64,000 nt of DNA from Cruorifilaria tuberocauda (Eukaryota > Nematoda > Chromadorea > Rhabditida > Onchocercidae), in NCBI GenBank assembly GCA_013365365.1, contig JABVXU010000095.1, forward strand, positions 62,001 through 126,000, written 5' to 3'. Position numbers and translations under genes: made by a program. Under the pieces are notes generated by a model. The model ran no database searches, was not told the origin of the DNA, and was given only the letters and a program-made list of their open reading frames with translations. Below are positions 38,758 to 52,985 of the stretch, piece after piece. How positions within the stretch are numbered: position 1 is the stretch's first letter; each line of letters begins with the position of its first letter.

Positions 38758-41700
38758 CTATTCATCAGCGTGACGTCGAACACCCGAAGAATCTATCTGC
38801 AGCGATTCTACCTCCACCCGATAAAATTTCGTTCCGACTTTCAAATTGTAACTGAAAAAGTAAAATTAATTGATATTTGAACAAAGTTATCCTTTACATA
38901 GGATTTTAAAGATGACAACAGCTTGCAGGGAACGTACACTAACCGATTATCCGTTTTACGTATTTTGCATAATTCCAGGCGAGTAGTTACTGCCATTAAC
39001 CAGTTAGGACGTTGGTTAACGGCAGAGACAGCTGCCGACTGCCGGTCCCACTTTATTCCCATACGTTTCAAACTGCTTTCTTTCACAAAATGAAACATTG
39101 GAGAAACACTGAAATATGTCTTGTCTGGCAGAAATTTTTATATAAAAATCTAATAACGATTTCAATAATATAATACATCAGGCCATTTTGTCAATAGTAT
39201 ATAATTAGTGAATGAAAACGTATGTTAAAAACCTCTATTTGCCTATTGGTATTTTACGGGTGGTAAGTATCAACAAACATATATCTGACATATATCATAT
39301 TTTACTAATGTTATGGAAAGGGAAAGAATTGTGATATGCGGAAATGTAAAAACGAGAGGTAATCAATTAAAAAAGTTTGCACGATATGCATCAAGTGTAT
39401 CACAAAAAAAGACATTAGCACGCCTGGAGTGCATATTTTCTTGACAACTGTTATCACAGAGATGGTAAAATTAAAGCCAAAGGAAGCAATCCATTATAGA
39501 TTACCTAATCTAATTATATGATAGTATTTCAACAGTGTCGAGGACATCAGGTAAGAAAAGCTAAGCAATTTCATTCATCTATCGGTAGTAGATTTCACGA
39601 ATTTTGTCATCGCAAATAAAAATGAACCCTTATCTTAAAACTCGAAATATACATCCTTTTCAAACATTCGAAAAAAGATACCTCTACAACTAATTTGCTC
39701 AATGATATCTTTCAAATCATACTTTGCAAAAGCATATCAATTAGGTCATTCTGCTGAACTGTGATTTTTAAGAAGCTCTAGGAAGGTAGGTAATATCAGC
39801 AGGCAAGGTTAGATGCAATTTTCTTCTATATACTGAACAATGAGCTCGTCTCTTTTTTATAAATCCTACAAAGAAGCGATAATGAAATCCATGAAAGAAC
39901 ACTGGCCTAAACAATATGTACGCGTTATGCGGCTCACTCCAGACAATCAAGACAGCGCAGTGTTCGTGAATGTCCTGCACTGTGATCATTGTTCGCATCT
40001 CTCGCAGTGATATAGTTGTTTGAGCAGTAGCTGGTTTCACCATAACTGGTGCAATATCTTCATCTGAATCTACCTGAAAAGATATCGCCAGTTGGAGGGC
40101 AATCCAGAAAAATAAAGGGTCTTCAAGAAGTATATAGAAGTACTTAAGTTACACTGCTCTTTATTCTGACTCACAGAATGAGGCATGATTATATAACTTA
40201 TATCGTACCTGGACTTTCAATTCTTCATCTGTATTATCATCTTTTTCCGAATTTCTATCTTCAGTGTTCACATCTGAGGATTCTGCTATACTTGCAGCTG
40301 TTAAAAAACGAATTAACAATGAGAATATCTATTCATAAATCTAATTACAACATTCTACGAGAAACTACTATGAAAAACCGTAAAGGCTGCAAGAAAATTA
40401 GGATAGCACTCCTCAATCGACATAGACATGAAATCTTCAAGATATTGTTTTTATGTTGAGTATTATTTAGCATATAAAACCTATCTATATCCTGTGAACA
40501 TTCAATAGACGAAACAATTCGGTTTATGAATATAATCATGAATATATCTCAAAAGTTTACTATACAAACAAATCTTGTCTGCAATAGAAAGTTGACATCT
40601 ACAAATTTGCAAATAAGTTGGAACAAAAGCAATTAAAAAACCATACCGTGGCTAATAGTAAAAGATTTCAAGAGACATGCTCCGGATACGTCGTTAGGTA
40701 TTGAACTAATAGCAACGTCCTCTTGAGAACCAATCAGCTCAGATCTGAAATTAAGCAGTCCTGTTGCTTGTTAAAATTAACTGAATTTTATTTCAAAATA
40801 AAAAATATCTATGTGAAGAAACTTACGCAAGTGAATATTTCTCCTTCGTCTCGATTAGTGTTCTGTCAGACAAAGAGTTTTTGTGAGCAATCGTGCATTT
40901 TTTCTACAAAACTTAGATCCTTAGTTTAGACAGTCAATGAAAATTTATCATAACATCTTTCCTGCATAGTGAGATCAGAATACATTTTCTTATTTTGACT
41001 TCATGATAACCATTTTAAACAGTGATACTCTTTCCTTATTCTATAAGTATTTACTTGTCTTTTATTTTAGATTGTCTCCATAAAATAGTACAAAAGCGGA
41101 AGAAGTACACTAATTGATTACGGTCCAAAATCTTTGTTTAATCAAAAAATTATCATACTCTCTCTAAGAGTATGATAATTTTTTGTATCTAAGAGACTTA
41201 AACTTGAAGCAAAATTTCCCATTTAAAGTTAATAATAAACGGAATATTGCACAAGAGAACGATTAGCAAAAACAGCAATAATTGCACTTTATTGAAATAC
41301 TAGATTTTAAGAACAGTGTATAACCTTGTATTCCTCGAAACTAGTTTCCGTTTCACCATCTGCAACTGCGCTAGAAGTATTTTCAGTATTCTGATGAACA
41401 ATGCTTTTACGAAGTTTATGTAACGCTGCCTTCAGTGAATCAATTTCCTTATTCTTCCTCTATAAAAAACAGCAATGTACTACAAAATTCACCGGTTTCA
41501 AACTTTATATTGATTTATTAACCATAAAATCATGCACATTATATGAACCTTTATTTCTTCATTGTGAGATGAAATTTGACGTTCCAATGCCAACTCGTGG
41601 TCAACAACTAAAGTCCTATACATTTCGTTTCTTTCAACTTCCATTCTACAAAGTCGATGCAAGAATAACATCATAAAACGTCAAAAAAATGTAACAAAAA

Positions 41701-44700
41701 TAAAAATCTGGACCATTTTCGTGAGTGGAAAATCATGTTAGATTGATGAAATAGAATACATAAAACTTTAAAACCTTCCCGGTATATAACGAACAAATCA
41801 TAATACATATGCGGTAAGAGAAAACGTCGTACTTAGCAACAGTATTTTCTGCACTTAATTGTTGTTCACGAAGCTGTGAAATTTCCTTCTTCTGGAGTTC
41901 AATGACTTGCCGAAGTTCAGAAACAAAAATATCTTTTTTTGACACATCCTTGACATTACTCTAAGAAAAAATCATATGAGTGGATGTACAAATACATAAA
42001 CTATAAATACTATTAATTACACAAGGTTCGATTAAAAAATTTTCAAATTAAATCAATGCCTAATATTTTCACGAAATAGATGACATTAGTTACTTAAACA
42101 AGTTAAAGTGTAAAATACCATCGAGAACGACTCTTCCAAACTATTCGCTGTTTCAGTGGTGGCGTCTTTGTAAATAGTACCAGAATGATCAGATATAGAA
42201 ACTATGCTTCTGCACCCAATACACGCAATCAAAGAATTATTTATTCGCTTTAATGCCTCATCCGAGTGATCTTTTGTTTCATTTTCGGCGATAATCACTT
42301 GCTGTTTCAAGTACAACAATTGCTAAAATTATTATATAAAATACAGACATTACGAAGGCTATTCTGATACATTCTCATTCGAAATGGTAAAATGTATAAA
42401 AAGCTAACCAATGAAAGTTCCTTCAATCCATTCTGTAAACACAACAAGTTCCCAGACTGAGATCTTTCAAACGCTCCAGCAATCTGCAACGAAATTACAG
42501 ACTCATCATTACATGTTAATATTAAAACAATGTTTGCAGAATACAGCTCTATAAATAAAATAACTGAGCTTGAATTAATTTAAAATATAAACTAAATATA
42601 TATTTACCTTCTGCTGGTAACTGACATGATTTTCTGGTGTGCTAAATTGACTAGATTTGTCTGATTTTGGCTGAAATAAAAATAAGCTAACAAACAGCTT
42701 AGATATTTTCCTTAATGACATTAGGAAAAATCAAGGTAAAATCTTTCACAGCACCAGAGTTCACCACACACAAAATGCGACAGAAAAACTATTCATAAGG
42801 TGTAAACAGTGTACCTTTACTGAATTCCCTTCATCCAATAATGGCGCAACGACTTGAAGTACAGACACAATATTCTGAGGTATCGCAATTGGCTCACTTT
42901 TCGTAACACTAAGACTAGTGTATGTTTTACTTTCAATTTCCATCACCGTTTCAACAGTCTGAAATTTTATGAATAAAATAAAATTATACTATGTTTCCCA
43001 ATAAATTCCCAAACGTAGATAAAACTGGCATTGTTTGTCAAGTAGCTTCATATCTAGTCAAATTCTGCAAGAAAACGATCGAGCTTCATGTTGTAAAAGG
43101 ATATAAGCTGGCTATGGTGTGATTTGATATCTTTTCATGCTGTTCTTAGAGAACAGGAAGCTTCGTACATATCCCATCCTCAAAGACGAGAAGAACGCAA
43201 ATGCGACATAAGTTTAGTAGGTTCATGTATCAGTCTCAGTTCCAGATGCTGTTGTAGCATGTAATAATCGCATTTCTTTATTATGATATCAAAAACGAAG
43301 AACAGAAGATCCTTAAAAAATGAGCGACTAAACAAAAATGATTATCCGTTAAGGTCAAGTGACACTGCATACGGTGAAAACCAAGTTAACATCCCGTTTC
43401 GAACCCATAACATTACTATCGCAACTTTTGCTTTATTCCTTTGGAGAGCTGCGTGATAACCAGTGACCTACCCAATAATCGATTACCATAAATTTTTCTT
43501 TTTGCTAAAATTGACAAGCAAATCGCAATATTTGATGAAACATATATTTGTGTAAAATCTGTTTTATCATCACCATCCTTTCCACTCATCTGACGGCCCA
43601 ACAAAACAGAGTTATCCAAAAAATTGATGACTAAGAACAGTAGACTAAGTATTGAGGACAATATGCAATGTTTTGACAATATTGAATGTAATCATTACTG
43701 TAATCATAACCGTACTACTACGCAGTTTCAAACTAATTTTTTGTGCGGATTTTTCACATAATGCACAATATTCTTATGAAAGCAATACCTCATTATGTGA
43801 GACATCAAAAAGAGATACAAGTGAGTTAAGTGGCTTTGCAGGAGATTCTTCCACCATGTCCAAACTTAACGTAGAACCAAATCGTGAGGGTGGTGATTTA
43901 GCTAGCATTGTTGCGTTTGAAGGTAAAGCGTCCAAATTTTCGTCACCGCTGAAAATAGTAATAAATATCGACACAAACAGAAAGATAGAAAAAATGAATA
44001 AGGGCAAGATTTTTAAATGCTTAATGCAAACACAAATAGGCGATAGAGGGAACTGATTTGCTGTGACTAAAATTTTGCGCTACTTATTCAAAGAATGTAA
44101 GTTTATTATTAATAAGTTTGCCGCATTCTCTGAGTAAGTAGGCACAAGAAAAGAAACAGTATAACCTAAAAATATTTTAAATAACTATCTGTCTCTAAAT
44201 AAACAAAGTAATTACCTCAACCAATGTGTAGATGGGAAGTTTTTGTTCAAATTTGAAACGTTAATTGTAGCATCCGAAGTGTAGAATGATTCTTCTCTTT
44301 TTAAAACTGGAGGAGTCATTTGTGAACCAGATACAAATCGTGGATCTCTGACAGAAAGTCGTTGATAAATAAAGGGATCTGTCACTCTTAGCAAATTTGC
44401 TAAACACGGAACAGCCTAAACAACAATTCATTGATACCAACTTAGCTGAAATGATAATAACTCAAATAAGAACCGTGCACTGCTGCTCAAAAACATTTCG
44501 TATACCTGTCTTAAGGTCCTTAGATCTGCTGGAGTTACAGGAGGTAAGTTTTTGTCGAAATGTGCCAAACCACTAGGAGCAAAGTTTGGAAAATTATCGA
44601 ACATGCCCGGAAATAACTGTTTTAAAAAGTGTCGTCCTAATTTTTGTTTGAATACTTCGCGTACGGATGCTTCTTCCGTGACCAAAGCAGCACTTTTTTC

Positions 44701-47498
44701 CATGAATGAAGCAAACCAAGATTCAAATTCCTGCAAAGATTAATAAACTAGCATTCCAAAACCACAACGTTGCACTAATCAAAATCAAAAAATCAGGTTA
44801 CGAACTGGTTGTAGCACACTTCGACGGAGGCATTCGGTAAGCGCTGTGGCAAACATTATAGGACTCTCCTTCACTTGTCGAATGATATCAAGTCGGTTTC
44901 GTAAAGCGATATATTTTTCTTCAAACAAAATTATTTGATTGTTTGTGGCATGCAATCTATCGTAGACCTGAAAAAACCATTCCTTTATAATATAAATATG
45001 CTTATAAACTGAAAATTTGCAATCTGTTTAAGAGTTTAGCATCCTGACACAGAGTAGCATAAATGTTTTTCGAACTGAACACTGAACACAAAAATAACCT
45101 GCAATATCCATCCTCGAAGTCTCGTTCTAATATTGTTTAGCAACTCAATTTTAGATTGCTGAAAGGCTTTCCCCATTTTTTGCATCTGCTCAATTAGCTT
45201 TCTTACTTCCAACATTTTTTCCCGCTGACTCAACACAACATCCTATAAAATAAAGAGATATTCTGCAAATCAGTGGAAATGTAATCAGAAGTATATAATA
45301 CTCCTTCAGAAGATGACTTGGTAATCAAAAAAAATAAAATTTACTCTGATAGACTGAGAATCCAGCGGCTGCGACACAGCAAAACATAAATCCTTCAGCA
45401 CTTTTGTTTCTTCTGGAACGTTGTATTAATGAGACAGGTAAATAACTCACATTATTTTTTAATTTGCAGCTATAAAATATTTTGCAAGTTTTTCAAACAA
45501 GACACAAATACAGGAATCAAACTGAAAGATGAAACACATATTTAAAAAAAACAAGAGGAAACTGACGTTCTTTACTGTGGAACATTGCATCCAACTGCGT
45601 AAGGCGAGTATTTATACCACGAATATTACGCATTTCAGCATTACTGACTTTCTCACTGACATACCTCATATTAGATATCACCTGTTTATATTCGGTATCG
45701 CTCGTCTGTAATTAGAAAAGTGTTTCATTACTTTGTACAAAATAATATCAATATTCTGCATAACTTTCATACTACGACGATAGAATACTAAAGTACTGAA
45801 GGAACTGAAGAACATCTGAGCTTATTGACTTGTAATATTTCTAAATATGCAACATAATTACTAGTTGATGCAAGCCTCTACTTGATGATAGGATAAAAAA
45901 TTGCAGATAACCTTCTTTGTGCATGAATAATTAAGAATACGTATAAAAAAGCATTAAATATTTCGTGCAAGTTAAAACATGTTGAGAATCTGGGAAACCT
46001 GTAACTGGCAAAATTCTAAAAGAATAATTCAAACAGTACTTTAGACAAGAGCATATTAACTTGTTCCGACATTTCCTCTAACGAATTCTGTGGATCGGCA
46101 CGAGCAATGTACTCGTACAGCGTGCACTCTTCAGTAGCCTTCGATGATCCTTGTAATTTGTATGAATTTGACAATAATGCTGACGGAATTTTGATCTAAA
46201 AGAATTCTATGAAAGATTACTATTCTAGAAAGGTGAAAACTATGAATACGATACCTAGTACAGAAGATAATGAAACTGTAAGATAATACATAAGTGCTAA
46301 CTTGTTGCAAAGTACGAAGCACGGTATCGAAATCTTGCAATAAGGTTTCGGCTTTAATTTTCATTGTTTTCAAACGTTCATAGCGAGATAGAAAACGCTC
46401 GGATTTCTTCTCGATCTGAGTTCGTGAATCATAAAGATTAGATATTAGTGCTAACCATCCCTGCAAATAAGAAATAATATCTAAACTGTTACGTAATAAT
46501 ATAAAATGAAGTAAAAGACAATAAAAATAACAAATTTACTTGATGCAAAAGTTGGTGATCTTGAACTAAACGCGCACAAAGTTGTAAGCTTCTTTCAGCG
46601 ACTTTTAATCCTAGACGTCCAGCATCACAATAGCGTGTAATTAGCGGTCTTGATATTGTTGAGCTATCAAGAACACGTAGTTCATCATATAAACCTGCAG
46701 AATACTTTTCGATATGAAATAATATGATTTATTCTTTAGAACAGAAAAAGTATTCGAATTCAGGAATTCAGCAATTCAGCAAAATTACATACTATAAAAC
46801 CATAACTTTTCAAAAACAAGTATTCGTTAAATCCTAAAGCATGTATTACACTTCTTTAGTAACGTCAAACTATCGGTGTGTCATTTTCAGAAATATGTCA
46901 TTATAAAAGGAGAAAAAAATAGTGATTTTAGAACAAAAACTCCAAAACGATAAAGCAGATACCTCAGATTATAGCGAATGTTTTACCTGTCACATATATA
47001 TATATTTATATATATATAATACCTGCGCACAATGTGCAGAGTTCATCACTATTTGTCAGCTCTGTATACTGACTATCTTCCTTGTATAATTTACGGAACA
47101 AGAACAGTGGATTTGATTCCGTACCAGCTCCTTGATAATGTGACACCTGCTTTTCCGACTGCAATCCTTCTCCCCCCGAAACAAGTAAAGCCTGCAAAAT
47201 TGAGTCATTTGAGGTATTTATTAGGAGCAACGTCAAAGCTACTTGAAAAAAGTAAAGGTTGAACATGGTATTATTTGAATTTTCTCTATTATATAGTATT
47301 TAATAGACTTCCCAAACCTGTGCTTCTATAATTATTTAATAAAAAGCAAATTCAAGTCAAGCGAAAACGAACCTGTTCTGCAACAGGTACCCGAGTGATT
47401 TCCTCTATAACACATTGTAGTTTATGAACCGAGCCAAGTGCAACAGATACTTCCAAGGCCAGCAGAGAACCCTCGTTAACGTAGAAAACGTAAAACAT
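38758..47498 (-). CDS. epg-7: FIP200/RB1CC1-like autophagy scaffold (EPG-7)
   Basis: More than 20 exons on the minus strand from ATG 47498 to TAG 38758-38760. Exon 1 (47498-47373) starts MFYVFYVNEGSLLALEV, the ubiquitin-like strand of FIP200. Exon 2 (47191-47023) has GAGTESNPLFLF, and exons 3 and 4 (46694-46540, 46460-46302) have HQGWLALISNL. All three match the FIP200 N-terminal domain. A helical region follows (RLGRHF-type segment near 44640, DKNLPPVTPADLRTL near 44530). Coiled-coil exons lie at 41330-42330 (ELRQVIELQKKEISQLRE). The C-terminal Claw domain starts EMRTMITVQDIHEHCAVLIV (about 40010) and closes with NLKVGTKFYRVEVESL (about 38800). FIP200 organises the ULK1/UNC-51 complex and binds cargo receptors through the Claw. 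The C. elegans counterpart is EPG-7. The middle is poorly conserved, and several internal exon edges are approximate. Confidence 0.87.
41143..41185. repeat. Perfect 19-bp hairpin in an FIP200-like gene intron
   Basis: Positions 41143-41161 and 41167-41185 are exact reverse complements with a 5-base loop (CTCTA). Located in the intron between the exon near 41330-41460 and the exon near 40660-40740. Confidence 0.85.
46993..47020. repeat. TA-rich dinucleotide repeat
   Basis: An imperfect (TA)n tract just inside the intron that follows the second exon of the FIP200-like gene (donor at 47022-47021). It is simple sequence with no other feature. Confidence 0.8.
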
Positions 47499-50400
47499 TG
47501 GGCTAGTTAGTGAAAATACCTCATTTCCTGCAATGATATATACTCTCATTACTAAACTAGATATATGTATCGCTTTTACATAGTCTAATCGCATATCCTG
47601 TTAAGAATATTTATGGAAGCCTGAAGGAGAAAAAAACTCGAAAACAAAAAAATATGTATGAGAATCAAGAAACTAGGGAGTTCATTCTTCACCCCATAAT
47701 TATAAGGCCGGCCCTCCCTTCGATTCATAGTACTATGGATTGACAAGATATAATGATATAGTGAAAATTAACAGAGCATAGAAAAAAGAACAAAAGTGTG
47801 CGGACGTATAGTTTCAGTTCATGAATTGAGGCAGTCTGAAAACATGCGGAAGTAAACGACATCGTCAAACGATAACTATTGATGAGAGTGAATATCTCAT
47901 CAATGCTATCGATTAGAATTTAGCACCTCGATTAAGAGATGCTCAAATCAAGGTGCCATTTCAGCTGTTATTTGGAGACGTGCACAAACCACAAGGAAAA
48001 CTTGATAAACCATCGATTCCAAATCAGAAGAAACAAAACCAAAGCATGGTGCACCTTTAACTGCAACACCTGAAGCAAAACAGAAGAACGTGAATGGGAG
48101 CGTGCTTGGTTTGTTGCATGCAACATTTCGTATGCAATAAATACATTGATTGGGATCGTCGAAGCAACATCGACAGAAGAGGAAGTGCGTAATCACCGGC
48201 TATCGGTATCATCTCCCATATTGATATCGATATCTTTAACTCCGGTTTCCTTTTTTTTTGTCCAGGATTTTTGATTTCAGTCAGTGTTCATTCGTTTAGG
48301 GTTTGTATGCATGGCGGTAGTTTTATAGTTACGCTTCCGAATTTTAATGATATACTGAGATTGCATACAAACCGAGCTTTCAAGTCATTGTCAGAATCGA
48401 TATTAGCAAACTAGTTAGAATACCAAAGATCAGTAAGGATTTGTTAAAGTCTTTATTTATCTTGGAAATCGCAAGTGTCTTAGTAACAAAATCTTTTAGT
48501 TTGTTCATCAAAGAAGAATAAGATCTTGAAAATGTTAAATTTATGAGCTTCAGGAACAAAAAGCTGATCAAATCGAATATAAAATATCTGTGTCACTTTT
48601 TTCCGTGAAATTCCTTGCGTTCTTGCGAATTTAAATGACATTTGCAGTGAACTCCTAAAATTTGGAATCTCGTGGAGATTGTTCACGAAGAGTATTTGTT
48701 TAAACACACTAATACATAGAATCTCAGTTCTTGTACATCTTGATTGTGATGTAGAATCTCAGTTCTTGTACATCTTGATTGTGATGTATCGTTTCGGGAA
48801 GTTAGTTGCACTTAATCTAATAAAAAAAGGTCTTCGAAAGAGATTAAAAGTAGAATGTATTGGTGACGAGTGCATAATAATAGCTATCACAAATGTATGC
48901 TGTCGTGGTGAAGAGTGAAACAATTAACAAGAATTGCATCTATTGATTAGTACAGGACCATATCTTTGACTATTGAATGATGAGTGGGAAAAACTAATCT
49001 CAAATATGGCCTGCATTTTGTGATTCGATCAGCACGTTAGCAGGACATTACTTTGACACAATCACAAAATCAGCCGATTTCCTAAAGAATGACTCATGAA
49101 GGGTATATTAGAAAGAAATAAAGAGGGATGTTGGTGAACCTGAGTCCCACTTTAAGTTATACTACTTTTAGGGAAAAATTATGATACGTCACATATTTCC
49201 TACAGCAAAACAGTTAAGAAATAATCTTAAACGTCTTAACTAAACAAACACAAGTATGTCAACTCTATTTTCTCAAAACTCATGCATTTCCACCAATTTT
49301 TCCTACAAATAACACTCATTACTGCCATTTTTTTGTGATTAAGCTGCGACCGACATCCCATTATGAGCCACTGTTTCCAAAATGACGCTTCCCTTTCACT
49401 TCCACTTGGTATTATTGAGCAACATATTCGCTTTCAAAATACCACCGCCTCGTATTTCTAATTATTCCACCGTAATGTAAATTAATGAATTGACCGCTTC
49501 ATACTCTTACATATCTTTAAAATTCAACACAGCACATTTGATGCTATTAAAGTGGCCCAACAGTGTTTCATTTTTCAGAATATTGAAAATCCACTTTTAA
49601 ACGAATATTAAAAAATATGATAGTAAGCAAAATTATTCGTGATATTTCCGGAAAGCTGACATCTACTACGCTTTGTCAATGCTGATACCACTGGATTCTG
49701 GCATTAGTACTAATATTACTAACAACTTATTTACTGTTCCATAGATTTAGTTTCTTTACCCATAAAACTAATTTGGAGTTATAAAACCAGAAATTTGTCA
49801 AACATGAAATGTGCTTAATGAATTGTAATTGGTTTCTGTATATTATACAATAAAAATCAAACAAAACTGTTGTGTTTGCATTATATATTGGGAAACCAAA
49901 TTAGTGATAAACAATCAGATGAATCACTGATATGAGGAGAACGATTAACTTCAAAAATAAACGAGCATGCTCTTGCACAACAGCAACTACACTAATTCAG
50001 GATTTCGAGATGATCCAGTTGTAACACCTATAGATATTCATTATAACAAACAATATCAAACTGGCAGAATTTATACACCTATATCAGGTTGTTTAAATCA
50101 CTATAACAACGTAGCAAAATAACAAAACTCTAAGGATACAGATAATATATCAGAAGAATGGTGCGAAATGCATATGACAGAGCAAAACTGAAGAACCCGG
50201 ACTTGTTTTTGAAATTCGATGATAGCTGTAGTGGATGTATCAATTTACTCAAGAATGTCATTATATACGTGGCTGAAAATTTTAATATAAATCAGCGCCT
50301 CGGTTATGCATAAACAAAATTAAATTGAATAAAAAAAGTACTAACTCTAGACCGATTTTGAGAACAATACACGACGTCTAAAAAATCATGTAAACATGTA

Positions 50401-51123
50401 GATCACAATAACCGTGCTCAACACAGATTTGTCCACTATTCTTAATTTTGCAAATGTTCATCCTTCTACGTTATTTTTTTAGTTTCCCGAAATTTATTCG
50501 CTGTTTAAGTTCTATGAAACAAAATCAATATGGTTAAGGGAATCAATTCTTAAAAAATAATTCCTGTTTTGTTCTCCTTTCTGTTCCTACATGTTATCTT
50601 CACTTTTAATTTCAATCACGGTCCGAAAATGAGGTATAATGTTCAGGTGCAGAGTTAAATTCAGTAATGAAAGTGTGATGCAAACTTGAAAGATGACCAA
50701 TGAAACCGTCAGTTAAAGATATCCCAACTGCAGTCAATGTCTAGCGGTAATCAAACAAAACAAAACTATATTTGTTTTTTCAACCAATATTTCTTTGAAC
50801 GCAAATGAATGAATACACTCAGGAAAAAAAACACATTATAGCATGAACTTGATTATAAAAGCAAGATATGCAAGTGGGACGCAGATAATCTTTCCTTTAT
50901 AACCAAGAACACGTTATTAAAAACAAAGGGAATGACAGCTTTAGAGAACACTTCCTCATTCAAATATTCTGTACATGATAAGTGGAACACTTGAAACAAT
51001 ACATAAAATAAACACATACTCACGATCGCCTTACATATGCTGTCATCAAACGCCGAGAATTGTAATTCCAGTGGATAATACTTGCGAAATAAAATAGGTA
51101 ATACATATCGTGAGCAGTATAAT
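47499..51123. other. Intergenic upstream of the FIP200-like gene
   Basis: Separates the tandem minus-strand ILRUN and FIP200-like genes and should contain the FIP200-like promoter. A CTAG lies four bases before the FIP200-like ATG. Apart from the 35-base tandem duplication listed separately, no gene or RNA was supported. An open frame at 47948-48196 (-) has no recognisable family. Confidence 0.55.
48717..48786. repeat. 35-bp exact tandem duplication
   Basis: Two identical head-to-tail copies of a 35-base unit (48717-48751 and 48752-48786), each beginning TAGAATCTCAG. The lack of any difference suggests a recent event. Outside any called gene. Confidence 0.92.
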
Positions 51124-52985
51124 TTATTGTGGAGGTGTACATGGTGTACAAGGAGGCACGTCTGGAGATTCCTCGATATGAGATATATCAATAGGCTCGC
51201 TCATAGCATTCGGAAATTGACAGTTGTTAACTGACCAAACCTAAAATTAATGAGAAAATGATATAATCTAACACCAAAAATATAACACAAAGTGAAGGAA
51301 AGTGACAATTAACATTTGCTTCAATCTGTTCAAAATCCATAGAGAAAAAATAAATGTACCCGTGGAAGCCGACTAACAACAGCATTGTATAGTGCTGAGC
51401 TGCCATCCTGGTTATGAGCCATATCACAGCTCTCCTCCATGCTACTTTCATTATATTGCGGCTGTTCCGTAGAATTCTGTAAGGAAACTTCTTCTGTAGA
51501 AAAAACAGAACAGGGAATTCAACTTACTGGGTTAATAAAGCTCACCATTTCTTTACAGTGAATTCTTTATTGATTATGAGCCAGATGACTAATGTAGCCA
51601 TGATAATGCTACTCTTGTCTTGTGAAATATGATAGTAAACAGAATTTTATTGTTTTATGTACATTACTCTTCTGTTTTTTGAAATGAATAAAAAAGTATG
51701 GGATCGGTTTACCAGGCACAATTACTGAGTTCGCTTTTCTTATTACTTTTCATATAATATGCATGTAAAGATCAGTACACTGACCTGCATAGTGCAGTTA
51801 AACGGAAGAGCTCCACCAAAGGGATTCATATTCTCATTTCGTGCAGGAGCAGATGAGCCCAGTGGAGCAGAAGCCAGCTGCTGTGTTATGCCCAAAATCC
51901 CCGTATCGTCCACAGTTATTATACACCAAATGGATTCTAAAGTAACCAATGCCAAGTGAAAGATCGAAAAAATAATCCAACAATACTAAACACTTTTAAC
52001 TTTGGAATTATTCAACACTTGCATGTTGTGATGAAATGTTTACCGCCAAATGGAATTCCGCAATTAGTATTCAGTTGCCATCTGCTTTGATAAATTCCTC
52101 TTTCCATAGGGCTAACCATTTCAATACTAACGTTGACTTCTTTTCCCGGTGCTAGCGGTTGGATCCAGGATCTAGTGGTATCCGACAACTTATCACCTAA
52201 AACAAACATATTTTCACAATTTTTTCCAAAAATGGAAATAATGGTAAATCAGAGATACTTCTTTTGCAATGAAGTAAGAAACCTCTAAAGCAATATTTGC
52301 TATGAACCCAACAGAATTCTAACCTTCCATATAGCACAAAAAACAACCATTAGGCCACCATTCATTTCCAGAATTGCGCACTCGCCAAGTTTTTGTAAAA
52401 CGCGTAGAAGGTGGAACGCTTTCACCCTGAAAAATCGGCTTATGAAAGGTAAGTTTACCGTGGATTTAAATATGAGAAAAAAATTAATGTAAAACTAGTG
52501 AAAAGCCGTAGAACTTACCTCGCCTATTGTGACGTCTTGTACGAACTGCATCGAAGGTAGCTGCGTTACATACTCAGGAGGCGGCGAACCAGTACCATTT
52601 GCACTACCATAATCATAATAAGCTCCTAGAGCAGCTTGCAAATTCCTGAATTGATTGAAGTCCGGAAAAGATTTTAACATTTGCAGACAAAAGTACATTA
52701 TTTTCAAAAATGGAGAAATATTTCTAGTAAATCACGATTTTCACTGTGTGATAATTCACTGTGATTCATTGGTAAATTTTTCCGCTGCTGAAATCGCAAT
52801 TCGAAAAACGCTAATCCTGCTTACCAGCTATTCATGTCAAGGAAAAAAGCGCATGTTTCTGCCGTAAGAATGTGACTGTCGCCAAGAACTTGTTGGAATT
52901 GTTTTATGAGCACTTCACGATCATTGGTTGCCATACATGAAAGAGCCTGCGATAATGAGCCATTCACATCGCCGTCGATATCCAT
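51124..52985 (-). CDS. ILRUN (C6orf106) homologue, UBA-like plus NBR1-type FW domain
   Basis: Seven exons: 52985-52825, 52645-52519, 52426-52324, 52196-52044, 51936-51785, 51476-51360 and 51240-51124. They sum to 309 codons plus TAA with no frame error. Residues 1-70 form the UBA-like segment, with REVLIKQFQQVLGD and CAFFLDMNSWNLQAALGAYY. Then comes the NBR1-type four-tryptophan (FW) domain: MQFVQDVTIGEGESVPP, FTKTWRVRNSG, WWPNGCFL, PLAPGKEVNVSIEMVSP, GIYQSRWQL and WCIITVDD. GILGITQQL and NPFGG after the domain are also ILRUN hallmarks. Human ILRUN is a nuclear inhibitor of IRF3/p300-dependent innate transcription; the role in nematodes is not known to me. The tail ends with a Pro/Cys/Thr-rich stretch (PPCTPCTPPQ). 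It lies divergent to the aldo-keto reductase gene. Confidence 0.9.

Noticed and set aside
47948..48196. Minus-strand open frame upstream of the FIP200-like gene
   Set aside because: A TGCTTCAG acceptor-like site is present inside it, but the translation resembles nothing I know and no partner exons were found.
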